Below are positions 24,884 to 33,805 of a DNA stretch of 64,000 bases, one piece after another. Source of the DNA: Clostridiales bacterium (GTDB taxonomy: Bacteria > Bacillota > Clostridia > Saccharofermentanales > Saccharofermentanaceae). The notes below the pieces were generated by a model. The model worked only from the letters and a program-made list of their open reading frames with translations, did no database searches and was not told the origin of the DNA. Position 1 is the stretch's first letter. Every line of letters starts with the position of its first letter. The translations under genes were made by a program, and so were the position numbers. The stretch spans positions 1 through 64,000 of the forward strand of contig JAFWPB010000007.1 in assembly GCA_017545245.1 (NCBI GenBank), given 5' to 3'.

Positions 24884-27166
24884 TTACGCTCTGTTGGATT
24901 TCCAGAACTCTTCAAATTCCGCAAGCGGCATAGGCTTTGCAAAATAGTATCCCTGGAACAGTTTACATCCCATCTCCGACAGCATTTCCAGCTGCGGTTT
25001 CGTCTCGACGCCTTCTGTCAGCGAGGAGATGCCCAGGTCATCAGACAGGTTGATGATATTCTGCAGGATCGTTCTGGCTTTGGTGTCATCTGCTGTTTTC
25101 GTCAGGAACTTCATATCGATCTTCAGTACATCTACCGGCATATCTTTCAAAAGATTCAGCGAGGAATAACCCGAACCGAAATCGTCCATCTCCACGATAA
25201 ATCCGGCGTCACGGAGCTCATCGATCATCTTCATTCTGTTCTCCACATCCGTCATCATGACCGTCTCGGTGATCTCGATACGGAGCTTGGAAGGCGTGAC
25301 CCCAAACTCTTTTACCAGATTCTGGATCTCTGCTTTGACATCCATAAAATAGAAATCCTTCGGCGAGATATTCACGGAGATAAAGAGATCTCGTCCCTCT
25401 TTCTCCCACGTCGAAAGGATCTCACATGCGCACCGCCACATGTACCGGTCGATCTCGGTGATCATTCCGTTCTTTTCAAATACCGGTATAAAAGAACCTG
25501 GCGCGAGGAATCCTTCTTCCAGATGGATCCATCTTGTCAGCGCTTCCGCACCGACGATCTTCCCGTTTCCATCCACGATTGGCTGAAGATATGGAACCAC
25601 ATCCCTGTTCTTCACGGCATCCATCAGCTGAGCCGAGATCTGCTGGGCCCAGATAACTTCTTTACGCATCTTGTCGTCGTAGAAAGCAATATGGCGCTGG
25701 TACTCGTCCTGGATCGTCCTCATGGCCATCAGTGCACGGTCAAACATGATCGAAATCTTCATGCTCCTGTCGACCACCTCGTAAACACCGATATGGATAA
25801 TGATGTTGTGATCGATCTGCCCGTCATTGATATTAAAGTGCGAAAGACTCGTCTCCAGTTCCTGCTCGTTGAATTCATTCTTAGGAATGCAAAGGCCGAA
25901 CGTGTCTCCACCAAGACGTCCGAAAACACCGCTTTTCGAGTTCTTTTCGCGAAGGAAACCAGCGATCTGCTTTAATGCCACATCACCGAAACTGCTTCCG
26001 AATACATCGTTTACCAGTTTGAAATTCAGAATATCGATGTACAAGATCAGGTATGCCTTTTGGGTATCTTTATCCAGTCTTTTGCGGATGCACTCATACA
26101 GATACTCCTTTGTAAAAAGCCCTGTCAACGAGTCGTGCGTAGCGTTATAGCGTTCCTGCTGGAGTGCGCGCTGTTCTTTTGTGATATCTCGGATCGTAAT
26201 AAAAGAACCCGTGACCAGTCCTTTTTCATCCCTGACGGTTCTCTTGGACTGGTAATAATACTCGGCGGCCGATCCTGAACCAAGGACCTGTGTGCACTCC
26301 CATTCGCTCTTATCGAAGTCTTCCTTCGTTCCGAATTTTGCGGTCAGAAGTTCCGATGTCTTATCAAATGCCTCATCCTTGATTCCGGCCAGATCGATAG
26401 CTGGCTGGTTTGCCCAGATGCAACGGCCGTCCGCATCGTAGAAGAAGATCGCATCCGGCATGTCTGACGCCATGTTTGCAAGAAGACGGTCAAGAAGCGT
26501 AAGCGGCCGGTAGTAAAGTGCGAAATAGAAAATGAGCAGTCCGAACACGCCATAGCCGGTCATGGAGCGGTCGATCGGCGTACGCGAGAAAATGTAGTAC
26601 GTCTGCCATAGTGCGGTGATCACTATGGTAATGAGGATCACCGAATACCGCTCAGTATATACTTTTGGAGACTTGACGATCTTTACCACGAAAATGATCA
26701 GGACCGCAAAGAAAAGCGCGTATACGACTGCCCGGTGATACGCCTGTCCGAAGTACGGAACAACTCGATAGTAATTCTCGCCATCCACAAGGACTGCTTC
26801 GATATCGAATGCGTGATGGAAAATCGGATTCAACAGGTACTGGACAACGTCAAGCGTGATCACTCCATATACAAGGAAATGCAGCTTCTGACTCGGCCAC
26901 TTGATCACGCAATACTGGAAAGTAAAATGCAGCAGCGCCATGATAAACGCGTCCATGCCGATAAAATACACATAGCAGCCAAGCTTGGCAGGAAGATAGG
27001 ATGTCGAAAGAACAATAATGAGATTACCGATCACAGGCGGAATCGTCATGCCAACCTGCATCGCCACCGCACCCTTGATTTTCTTATAAGACCGTCGGGC
27101 AACGACAACACACGCCAGCAATGCCAAAATCATCGCTACGTACAGCCCTGCAAAAGCGTATCTCAT
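24884..27166 (-). CDS. Membrane c-di-GMP phosphodiesterase with degenerate GGDEF and intact EAL domains
   Basis: 760 residues: seven hydrophobic segments (about 5-215), a PAS domain (about 230-330), a GGDEF-like domain (about 340-495) and an EAL domain (about 510-755). The GGDEF signature reads GGDTF at 419-423, so diguanylate cyclase activity is unlikely. The EAL part keeps EALTRW (541), NISPKDF, the DDFGSGYSSL loop, a lysine in LKIDMKF and EGVET, the set for metal and catalysis, so it should hydrolyse c-di-GMP. The GGDTF domain may bind GTP to regulate it. An intramembrane signal sensed by the N-terminus is inferred. It lies just beyond two family I hairpin elements. Confidence 0.9.
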   Translation of the reverse strand: MRYAFAGLYVAMILALLACVVVARRSYKKIKGAVAMQVGMTIPPVIGNLIIVLSTSYLPAKLGCYVYFIGMDAFIMALLHFTFQYCVIKWPSQKLHFLVYGVITLDVVQYLLNPIFHHAFDIEAVLVDGENYYRVVPYFGQAYHRAVVYALFFAVLIIFVVKIVKSPKVYTERYSVILITIVITALWQTYYIFSRTPIDRSMTGYGVFGLLIFYFALYYRPLTLLDRLLANMASDMPDAIFFYDADGRCIWANQPAIDLAGIKDEAFDKTSELLTAKFGTKEDFDKSEWECTQVLGSGSAAEYYYQSKRTVRDEKGLVTGSFITIRDITKEQRALQQERYNATHDSLTGLFTKEYLYECIRKRLDKDTQKAYLILYIDILNFKLVNDVFGSSFGDVALKQIAGFLREKNSKSGVFGRLGGDTFGLCIPKNEFNEQELETSLSHFNINDGQIDHNIIIHIGVYEVVDRSMKISIMFDRALMAMRTIQDEYQRHIAFYDDKMRKEVIWAQQISAQLMDAVKNRDVVPYLQPIVDGNGKIVGAEALTRWIHLEEGFLAPGSFIPVFEKNGMITEIDRYMWRCACEILSTWEKEGRDLFISVNISPKDFYFMDVKAEIQNLVKEFGVTPSKLRIEITETVMMTDVENRMKMIDELRDAGFIVEMDDFGSGYSSLNLLKDMPVDVLKIDMKFLTKTADDTKARTILQNIINLSDDLGISSLTEGVETKPQLEMLSEMGCKLFQGYYFAKPMPLAEFEEFWKSNRA

Positions 27167-27243
27167 ACTGCCTCCCCTTCAACGTATGAACGCATAGTAA
27201 TATCAATACCATTTTACAGAGGAAAAATTACGATTCTATGAAT

Positions 27244-27317
27244 CTTTAAGAAACACTTTTCTTGTGCTGTCCTCGGGCTTCGCCCTGCGGAGGCACTACG
27301 AAAAGTGTTTCTTAAAG
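27244..27317 (-). repeat. Hairpin element family I, copy A
   Basis: Arms CTTTAAGAAACACTTTTC (27244-27261) and its perfect complement (27300-27317), 18 of 18 bases, enclose a 38-base core. Read on the minus strand, the core has GTGC/GCAC, then TCCGCA, hairpin GGGC-GAA-GCCC, then GAGGAC. The core matches copies B and C; the arms do not. It lies 78 bases upstream of the GGDEF/EAL start and points opposite to copy B. Confidence 0.8.
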
Positions 27318-27339
27318 TTCGGGTTCAACGCAAAAAACA

Positions 27340-27408
27340 GTCATGCAAAATTCGAAGCGCGATTCCGCAGGGCGCAGCCCGAGGACCAGCGCAAGAGTTT
27401 TGCATGAC
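27340..27408 (+). repeat. Hairpin element family I, copy B; also the likely glnA terminator
   Basis: Arms GTCATGCAAAA (27340-27350) and TTTTGCATGAC (27398-27408) pair perfectly around a core GCGC - TTCCGCA - GGGC GCA GCCC - GAGGACCA - GCGC. On the minus strand the right-hand side of the hairpin is followed by TGTTTTTTG, 26 bases after the glnA stop, so it should terminate glnA transcripts. Confidence 0.8.
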
Positions 27409-27433
27409 CGATTTAATTCATTATCGTTGCCGA

Positions 27434-28864
27434 TCAGAGATCGTAGTACATTGCATATTCCATTGGATGCGGCAGTTTATTGATCTTCGCGGCGGCTTTT
27501 TTATTTTTCTCGATGAGCTGGTTGAGAAGTCTTTCCGGGAAGACTCCACCGGCGGTCAGGTAGTCGTGGTCGGCTTCCAGAGCTGCGGTTGCTTCTTCCA
27601 GAGACTTCGGAAGACCGGTGAGTTTTGCCTTTTCTTCTTCCGGGAGATTATACAGATTACAGTCAAATGGACCCCAGCCGTTCTGGTGTGGATCGATCTT
27701 GTTCTTGATGCCGTCGAGACCGGCCATCAGGATGGCTGCGTAAGCATAGTACGGGTTGCAAGTTGCATCCGGATTACGGAGTTCGAAACGCTTGGTATCC
27801 GGTGTTTTTGCATAGGCCGGGATACGGATCACGGCGCTTCTGTTACTCATGGCATAACCGATCGTGACTGGTGCTTCAAAGCCTGGGATCAGGCGCTTGT
27901 AAGAATTCGTGGAAGGATTCGTGATTGCGCAGAGGGATCTTGCATGAGCCAGAAGTCCGCCCATGAAGTAATGTGCGGTCTCACTCAGCTGCGCATACGC
28001 TTCTTCTTCGTAGAAGACAGGCTGACCTTCTTTCAAGAGCAGCATATGCACGTGCATGCCGCTTCCTGCTTCCTCTGCCAGAGGCTTCGGCATAAAGGTT
28101 GCCGTAACACCATCACGGGCCGCTTCGTTCTTAATGACGTATTTCGCAGACATGGTATCGTCAGCAAGCTTGAGCATGTCGCCCAGCTCCACTTCGATCT
28201 CCATCTGACCGGAACCGCCGACCTCCGGATGATGGTACTTCACTTTGATTCCCCAATCCTCCATGCTGAGGCACATGCGGCTTCTAAGATCGTTACGGAT
28301 ATCTGTCGGAAGGCTGTTATGGTAGCCGGCTCCCGGCATGACCTGATAACCATTGTTGCTCATATCATCATTCGAAGCATAATGTGCCTGGGAAGTATAG
28401 ATGCTGGCAGACATATCGTAGTACTTTGTCGAATAACGCACGTCATCGAAAATGTAGAATTCATACTCCGGTCCGATGATCATCTGATCAGCCACGCCGG
28501 TCTCCTTCATGTACTCCAGCGCGCGGATCGCGACATTTCTCGGATACTGGTCAAAAGGCTTATTCTGCGGAATGGCGATTACACGAACATCGCCGATCAT
28601 GGAAAGCGTCGGCACCTCACAGTACGGATCGATCACTGCGGAATCCCAGACCGGAAGAAATACCATATCACTGTTCTCTACCGGTGCATACCCGTAATTA
28701 CTGCCGTCAAAACCGATGCCGTGCATCATTGTCGACGGAGTCAGTCTTTCCGCCGGGATCGACAGATGTCTCCACCTTCCGTCAATGTCGGTCAACTTGA
28801 AGTCGATCATCTTGATCCCCTTCTCCTTGATCAATTCCTGAATGTCTTGATAAGTCTTTGCCAT
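27434..28864 (-). CDS. glnA: Glutamine synthetase, type I
   Basis: A 476-residue enzyme that makes glutamine from glutamate, ammonia and ATP. Motifs include GFDGSNYGYAPVENSDM, the metal-binding EYEFYIF, the ATP-site phrase around SGMHVHM and NPSTNSYKRLIPGFEAP with the family arginine, and ELRNPDATCNPY. The tyrosine-adenylylation segment of the I-beta subtype is not obvious, which suits a Clostridial I-alpha-type enzyme. The start has GGGAGGAATAGGT upstream. It lies 29 bases downstream of the macro-domain gene and is followed by element B. Confidence 0.96.
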   Translation of the reverse strand: MAKTYQDIQELIKEKGIKMIDFKLTDIDGRWRHLSIPAERLTPSTMMHGIGFDGSNYGYAPVENSDMVFLPVWDSAVIDPYCEVPTLSMIGDVRVIAIPQNKPFDQYPRNVAIRALEYMKETGVADQMIIGPEYEFYIFDDVRYSTKYYDMSASIYTSQAHYASNDDMSNNGYQVMPGAGYHNSLPTDIRNDLRSRMCLSMEDWGIKVKYHHPEVGGSGQMEIEVELGDMLKLADDTMSAKYVIKNEAARDGVTATFMPKPLAEEAGSGMHVHMLLLKEGQPVFYEEEAYAQLSETAHYFMGGLLAHARSLCAITNPSTNSYKRLIPGFEAPVTIGYAMSNRSAVIRIPAYAKTPDTKRFELRNPDATCNPYYAYAAILMAGLDGIKNKIDPHQNGWGPFDCNLYNLPEEEKAKLTGLPKSLEEATAALEADHDYLTAGGVFPERLLNQLIEKNKKAAAKINKLPHPMEYAMYYDL

Positions 28865-28893
28865 ACCTATTCCTCCCGTATGATTGTTATGTT

Positions 28894-30162
28894 TTACGCG
28901 CCCAGAAGATTCTGGTCAAACGCGAAAAGCGCTTCGTTAATGGTGTACAGATCGTACTTTCTATTGGAGATAAAATACTCCACGATGATGTCGAATTTAC
29001 TTGCATGGGAAAGTGCAAATCCTGCTTTCTTCAGCAGTGCTTCCGTCTCCGAAATATCGAGTTCCAGTGCGACGGCAAAAGCCAGCACCGTCTGCTTGCT
29101 CGGGCGATAATGGATATCGCTTCGGATCTTCGAGAAAAGTTTTCTGTCGACATTTGCTTTCTTATAGCATTCCGAATCTTTCATGCCTTTGGCATCAATA
29201 ATGCGAAGCAATGACTGGGAAAAGCTCTCGTCCAGATTCGCCAGCGCCGCCTCCAGAGAGTTGTTTGTCATCTGCATCTGTGCTGCTGCAAAAGCCGGCT
29301 GACCCATCATTGCGGATGCCGCCGCAGCCTGGCCCGCACCCGCACAACGCATCGCTTCCGCGTCAAAACGGGCGCCATCGATTACCGCTTCTTCAGCACA
29401 GATCTCGTTGTCCGCCGCAGCCTCTTCGTCGCAGACCTCGCCGCAGATCTCTTCTGGTTCAGGTTGTTTTTCGACCGGAACACTTGCGCAGGCATCCATC
29501 CTCTTTCTTTCCGGACGCGCTGTCTTTTCCTTCGATGTGAACACAGAATCACGGCTTCCGGATGCTCCTCCAAAAGCAATCGAGCGCATCACATTTCCCA
29601 GGAAAGATCCTTTGGATTTCTCTTCGGTCTTTTCAGACACATATGTATTTCGGATATAACCGGAAATTTCAGAATAAAGGTCATAATCAAAGCGGAAACT
29701 CTCTTTGCTGAAAATGACCAGCGTCACGTCCATCTCGTGATCATCCAGAAAACGCCTTATCTCTTCTTCTGCAATCTTTAGCGCCTGGTCTTTCGGGTAT
29801 CCGTACACTCCCGACGAAATCAATGGAAAAGCCACGCTCTCGCAGTTCTTTTCAAAAGCAAGCTGAAGCGAATTTCTGTAAGCAGAACGAAGAAGTTCCT
29901 CTTCATTGGAACGGCCGCCCTGCCAGATCGGTCCGACAGTATGAATGACGTATTTAGAAGGGAGATCATATCCGAGAGTTACCTTCGCCTCGCCGGTACG
30001 GCAGCCATGCAGCGTACGGCATTCTTCCAGAAGACGCGGGCCAGCTGCGCGATGGATCGCACCATCCACGCCTCCGCCACCCAGAAGCGACGAATTCGCC
30101 GCATTCACAATGGCATCCACTTTTAGTTCTGTGATGTCGCCCAAAACGATCTGAAAAGGCAT
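28894..30162 (-). CDS. Macro-domain protein with C-terminal helical domain
   Basis: 422 residues. Residues 1 to about 165 form a macro domain that binds or hydrolyses ADP-ribose derivatives: [34 protein letters not shown] and the SSGVYGYP loop are complete, the MacroD-like set. A low-complexity middle section (about 175-300) is rich in Ala, Glu and Cys. The last 115 residues ([15 protein letters not shown] to the end) form a helical domain, with a phrase [31 protein letters not shown] that reads like a phage-repressor-type helix-turn-helix. This combination recurs in Firmicutes, and a regulatory role is inferred. The ATG at 30162 is preferred over an upstream TTG. Confidence 0.85.
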   Translation of the reverse strand: MPFQIVLGDITELKVDAIVNAANSSLLGGGGVDGAIHRAAGPRLLEECRTLHGCRTGEAKVTLGYDLPSKYVIHTVGPIWQGGRSNEEELLRSAYRNSLQLAFEKNCESVAFPLISSGVYGYPKDQALKIAEEEIRRFLDDHEMDVTLVIFSKESFRFDYDLYSEISGYIRNTYVSEKTEEKSKGSFLGNVMRSIAFGGASGSRDSVFTSKEKTARPERKRMDACASVPVEKQPEPEEICGEVCDEEAAADNEICAEEAVIDGARFDAEAMRCAGAGQAAAASAMMGQPAFAAAQMQMTNNSLEAALANLDESFSQSLLRIIDAKGMKDSECYKKANVDRKLFSKIRSDIHYRPSKQTVLAFAVALELDISETEALLKKAGFALSHASKFDIIVEYFISNRKYDLYTINEALFAFDQNLLGA

Positions 30163-30242
30163 CCCGAATTCCCCCTTTGGAATCAATACACCTATTATAC
30201 ACTAATCCACGTATCAAAAGGTGATCCGGGGGCACAGCTTCT

Positions 30243-30578
30243 TCAGTTCCGGTTTGTGTTTCTCCTGAAGTACGCCACATTCTCGTTGTGTTCCTTATAG
30301 TCGCTTTTGGCGTACTTGTTTCCTTTCTTGTTATAGGCAACGAAGTTATCGCTCTGGTTTCCGTCTTTGACGCGGATTCCGGTACTGCTGTATTGCGAAA
30401 TGTCCACCTGTTTCAGAGAAGAATTGTCCGAAGCCAAGTTCTTTTTGACGATGATCCGGCCATAGATATAAAAGGCAAGATAGATCCCGATCGTCACGCC
30501 CAAGACCAGGCCGATGACCCAGGATCCGTTTTTCAGCAGATTTAAAGCGTTGTTGATAAAAGGATCGCACTTAACCAT
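30243..30578 (-). CDS. Small single-pass membrane protein
   Basis: 111 residues with one strong membrane helix (WVIGLVLGVTIGIYLAFYIYG, about 18-38) and a polar C-terminus rich in Asn, Lys and Ser. I recognise no family. The start at 30578 has AAGGAGG 8 bases upstream and overlaps the end of the zinc-ribbon membrane gene by 8 bases, so the two are translationally coupled and the proteins probably work together. Confidence 0.7.
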   Translation of the reverse strand: MVKCDPFINNALNLLKNGSWVIGLVLGVTIGIYLAFYIYGRIIVKKNLASDNSSLKQVDISQYSSTGIRVKDGNQSDNFVAYNKKGNKYAKSDYKEHNENVAYFRRNTNRN

Positions 30579-31797
30579 GGCCGTTCCTCCTTCTGACAAA
30601 CTTGAAAAGTCTTCTCGACGTTGCCGTCCTGTTGTTCTCTTTGATCTTCTGGAAAAGAACATTCGTCTTGTCCCGGAGCGTGACAAGTACCGCTGTCATC
30701 AAGGGAATGCCCAGCGCAAAAAGAAGAACACTCACCGTTGGTACCCAGCCATAATCGTAATCCATCAGTTTGACCCATGCAGAAGACAGGAAGATTCCGA
30801 TTGCCGCCATGACCGGCACGGTGATCAGCGACAGAAGGAAAACATGCAGGCCGAAACTTTTATTACTGATCGGCGCACCGCTTACTACTTTTCCCGTCTG
30901 GCCGTTCACCAGAGTCGTGATCTGATTTCCATCGATCTCACCGGTAACAAACCACATCGGGAAAAGCGCATAGACTGCTTTTCCTTCAAAATGCACATGT
31001 CCCTCCGCGCCAGCCGGCTGACTGCTCGGCGGAATCTGCGATTTAGGGAAACTTTCACTCACGATGCGCTTGCTGACTTTTTCCGCCTTGGTGCAAAGAT
31101 ACTCCGGCGTCTCGTCCGCCATATCGGAATAGAACCCCTGCAGATAGCCTTCCTCGAAGTGCACCAGACCGTCGAGATCATACGGTTCCACCGCTGCACT
31201 CGCCTCATCCAAAAGCGCCTCCGATGCTTCGAGCGCGAGCTTGTCGAGATTGCACGTCACCGTCTTTGTATAGTCCTGGATAACGACATATTCCCCGTTT
31301 CTGTCCTTGCTCAGCACTTCAAAATTATGCAGGCCCTCATACTTCGCAGAAACGATAAAGTACGGGATATATATTCCGCGCGTGCAGGTAAACTCCATTT
31401 CTTTCACTTTATCCGAAAGCGCCGCAGAAGATTGGAGGTGCTCGCGTGCTTTTTTCTCCGCCTCTTCCGTACCAAAAGCAAACGGAATGATCGCGTCAGG
31501 TCGTCTTCTTTTCTCCACACGATCGAAAATGACGCCCTTATGGCCGCAATACTGGCAGAACGACGTCATTTCCTTACTGTTGACGATGATGCTTCCGCCA
31601 CAGGAACTGCAGGTATACACATTCGCTTCCAGTTCCGCAAAATCAATCTTCTCCTTGAAAAGCACTTGCAAATCGACGAATCCTTTCTTCTCAGATTCGT
31701 CCACGTCAAAATGGCTTCCACATGTATCACAAAGAAGCTTTCCCGACTTCGGATCATACGTCAACGACCCGGCACAATTCTTACACTGAAAAGCCAT
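30571..31797 (-). CDS. Zinc-ribbon membrane protein, double zinc ribbon
   Basis: 408 residues. Two zinc ribbons lie at the N-terminus: CKNC and CDTC (about 5-26), then CSSC and CQYC (about 63-85). A soluble region of about 230 residues follows (FTCTRGIYIPYFIVSAKYEG is conserved in similar proteins), and two membrane helices lie at about 310-335 and 345-365. The likely topology is a large cytoplasmic part anchored in the membrane. The function is unknown; related proteins are annotated as TFIIB-type zinc-ribbon or DnaJ-like. It forms a two-gene unit with the small membrane protein downstream. An ATG start at 31797 is preferred to an upstream TTG. Confidence 0.75.
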   Translation of the reverse strand: MAFQCKNCAGSLTYDPKSGKLLCDTCGSHFDVDESEKKGFVDLQVLFKEKIDFAELEANVYTCSSCGGSIIVNSKEMTSFCQYCGHKGVIFDRVEKRRRPDAIIPFAFGTEEAEKKAREHLQSSAALSDKVKEMEFTCTRGIYIPYFIVSAKYEGLHNFEVLSKDRNGEYVVIQDYTKTVTCNLDKLALEASEALLDEASAAVEPYDLDGLVHFEEGYLQGFYSDMADETPEYLCTKAEKVSKRIVSESFPKSQIPPSSQPAGAEGHVHFEGKAVYALFPMWFVTGEIDGNQITTLVNGQTGKVVSGAPISNKSFGLHVFLLSLITVPVMAAIGIFLSSAWVKLMDYDYGWVPTVSVLLFALGIPLMTAVLVTLRDKTNVLFQKIKENNRTATSRRLFKFVRRRNGHG

Positions 31798-31916
31798 CTC
31801 TTCTACCCCCAAACAATATCTAATACCATTCTATTCTATGCTCCCTACTTCACTCAAACCTCACTACCACGAAATACCAAAAGATATTTCCTCACTCCCC
31901 ACCTCCACCGATGAAC

Positions 31917-32062
31917 AGAAGAAATAACCCGGACTGTTCATAAAAAGCCGGCAAAAGAAAATACCGCCACCGACGAGTTTTTTTGCTTCGCAAAAACTGT
32001 CTGAGTCGGAGCGGTATATTTCTCTGCCGGCTATATCAGGTATAGTCCGGATTATTTCTTCG
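31917..32062 (-). repeat. Hairpin element family II, copy D, covering the end of paaK
   Basis: Imperfect arms of about 50 bases (31917-31967 and 32011-32062) enclose a core read on the minus strand as CCGAC-CTCAGACAG-hairpin-CTCG-GTCGG (with loop TTTTTGCGAAGCAAAAA). The right arm includes the last codons and TAA stop of paaK (32052-32062), and the left arm holds an inverted copy of them. On the paaK strand GCCGGC is followed by TTTTT, so the hairpin can terminate paaK. Confidence 0.8.
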
Positions 32063-33377
32063 TGAAGCGCTCGTCGATAACCCTCTTCATCTTTCCTTCT
32101 GATCTAGGCAAAGATCTTGGCTCACAGAGTTTGATCTTCGCGTGGATACCGGTCATGGAAGCGATCTCGCCTTCGAGCATCTTCTCTGTCTTCTCGATCT
32201 CACGGATAGAGTCGGAGAAGAACGAAGGTGTCATTTCTACTTTGACAGTCATTCTGTCGAGGTTCTGTACACGATCAAGATAGATCATGTAATGTGGCTC
32301 AACCTCACTGTGTGCAAGGAGAACGGCTTCGATCTGGGACGGGAATACGTTCACGCCACGGATGATCATCATGTCATCTGCACGTCCGGTTACCTTCTCG
32401 ATCTTCGGTGTGGTACGTCCGCACTCGCACTTGCCATGATACAGACGTGTCAGGTCGTGCGTGTTATAACGCAGGAGCGGTACACCTTCCTTACTGATGG
32501 AAGAGAATACCAGTTCGCCCAGTTCACCGTCCGGGAGAGGCTCACCTGTCTCTGGATCTACGATCTCCGGAATGAAGTGGTCTGCTTCGATATGGATTAG
32601 ATCGGACTTGTCACAGGAACATCCTACACCAGGTCCGCAGATCTCGGTAAGACCATAGATATCGAAAGCACGCAGGCCGAGTTTCTCTTCAATCTGATCT
32701 CTCATCTCGATCGTCCATGCTTCGGCACCGAAGATACCGCAGCGGAGATTCAGTTCGGACTTATCGATGCCGGCAGCTTCGAGCTGGTCAGCAATATGCA
32801 AAGCGTATGTCGGTGTGCACATCAACACTTCCGGCTTCCACTCACGAAGGATCGTGATCTGTCTTGCAGTATTACCACCGGAAACAGGAAGTGCAACACA
32901 TCCCATGTCAGCGCAGGCATAGTGTGGGCCAAGGCCACCTGTGAAGAGACCATAACCATAAGCGATATGAACGAGATCACCCTTCTGCACGCCGGCTCTT
33001 GCCATCGCACGGCAGAGAACGGAGTTCCAGAGCTTTACGTCGTTCGCAGTATATCCGACGACCTTCATTTTACCGGTCGTACCGGAAGATGCGTGTACAC
33101 GGACCAGTTCCTGTCTCGGAACAGCCAACGTTCCGAATGGATAGTTATCACGGAAATCAAATTTATCGGTGAATGGAAGTTTCGGGAGGTCGGCAACACT
33201 CTTGATGTCACCCGGCTGTACACCCTTTTCTTCCATGCGCTTTCTGTAGTACGGCACGTTGTTCCACATGCGGTTCACGCACTTGATCAAACGCTCGCTC
33301 TGTACCTGTGCGCGCTCGTCGTCTGACATGCACTCGGCTTTGGGATCATAGATCCAGGAGTTCACTTCTTTTCTCAT
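32052..33377 (-). CDS. paaK: Phenylacetate-CoA ligase family enzyme
   Basis: A 441-residue adenylate-forming enzyme that activates an aryl acid (phenylacetate or indoleacetate) with ATP and coenzyme A. The P-loop-like SSGTTGKMKVVGYT, GLTEICGPG and the C-terminal VTGRADDMMIIRGVNVFPSQIE hinge and RGxN motif are those of PaaK. Zinc-type cysteines (CECG) lie near residue 320, as in many anaerobic members. It is cytoplasmic. In fermenters it usually works with indolepyruvate ferredoxin oxidoreductase in aromatic amino acid catabolism; no such partner is in the window. A T-box leader precedes it and a family II hairpin overlaps its end. Confidence 0.93.
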   Translation of the reverse strand: MRKEVNSWIYDPKAECMSDDERAQVQSERLIKCVNRMWNNVPYYRKRMEEKGVQPGDIKSVADLPKLPFTDKFDFRDNYPFGTLAVPRQELVRVHASSGTTGKMKVVGYTANDVKLWNSVLCRAMARAGVQKGDLVHIAYGYGLFTGGLGPHYACADMGCVALPVSGGNTARQITILREWKPEVLMCTPTYALHIADQLEAAGIDKSELNLRCGIFGAEAWTIEMRDQIEEKLGLRAFDIYGLTEICGPGVGCSCDKSDLIHIEADHFIPEIVDPETGEPLPDGELGELVFSSISKEGVPLLRYNTHDLTRLYHGKCECGRTTPKIEKVTGRADDMMIIRGVNVFPSQIEAVLLAHSEVEPHYMIYLDRVQNLDRMTVKVEMTPSFFSDSIREIEKTEKMLEGEIASMTGIHAKIKLCEPRSLPRSEGKMKRVIDERFTKK

Positions 33378-33412
33378 CTTTACTACCTGCCTTTCTCATT
33401 CTTGACGGCAAC

Positions 33413-33452
33413 AAAAAGTCCCATTGCCGTCATTTTCTAACAGCAATGGGAC
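33413..33452 (-). terminator. T-box regulated terminator
   Basis: GTCCCATTGC (33452-33443) and GCAATGGGAC (33427-33418) pair perfectly, followed by TTTTT on the minus strand. It is mutually exclusive with the T-box antiterminator. Confidence 0.88.
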
Positions 33453-33720
33453 GAAATCTTGATCTCGCGGTACCACCCATTTTCGAGTGTCTTCTTTTCC
33501 AAAAGCACTCGCTCTCATCAAGGCCTAACAGCCTCTGCCCGAATAACGATGGGCTTCCGTATCCACCTACCTTCGTCATCCCCGACAAATCGGGATACCC
33601 GCTTTCAGCAGATCTGCTCGGGAGGGAACTTCACTGATCTTCTCTCGTATGCCGGCTCTCAATTCTTCCGCCGGCACACCCTGTACGACTTCCAACCGCT
33701 ACTTTTCTCCGTCAACGCAT
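33413..33720 (-). promoter_or_regulatory. T-box riboswitch leader of paaK, probably Phe-responsive
   Basis: On the minus strand the invariant T-box sequence TGGGTGGTACCGCG lies at 33479-33466, followed by the terminator hairpin. About 220 bases of potential stem I to III structure precede it. In the lower 3' side of stem I the sequence GTGAAGTTCCC suggests a UUC (Phe) specifier at 33628-33626; this assignment was made by eye and is less certain than the T-box itself. Uncharged tRNA pairing with the T-box would open transcription of paaK. Confidence 0.88.
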
Positions 33721-33741
33721 TTATCATTAACAGTTAAGCAG

Positions 33742-33770
33742 ATTATGCGGCGAAAAGACGTCGATGTCAA
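33742..33770 (-). promoter_or_regulatory. Promoter of the T-box/paaK transcript
   Basis: Minus strand: TTGACA at 33770-33765, 17-base spacer, CATAAT at 33747-33742, just upstream of the T-box leader. Confidence 0.75.
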
Positions 33771-33805
33771 GTTCTTTTCGGGCAAAAGAGTGGAAAGCCG
33801 AAAAA

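Noticed and set aside
27305-29110. 601-codon open frame on the plus strand opposite glnA
   Set aside because: It is antisense to a complete, well-conserved glutamine synthetase; it has no recognisable protein pattern or ribosome site and is a by-product of biased codon use on the other strand.
30514-31914. 466-codon plus-strand frame over the zinc-ribbon membrane gene
   Set aside because: No ribosome site, no domains, and it spans two real minus-strand genes with coupled translation.
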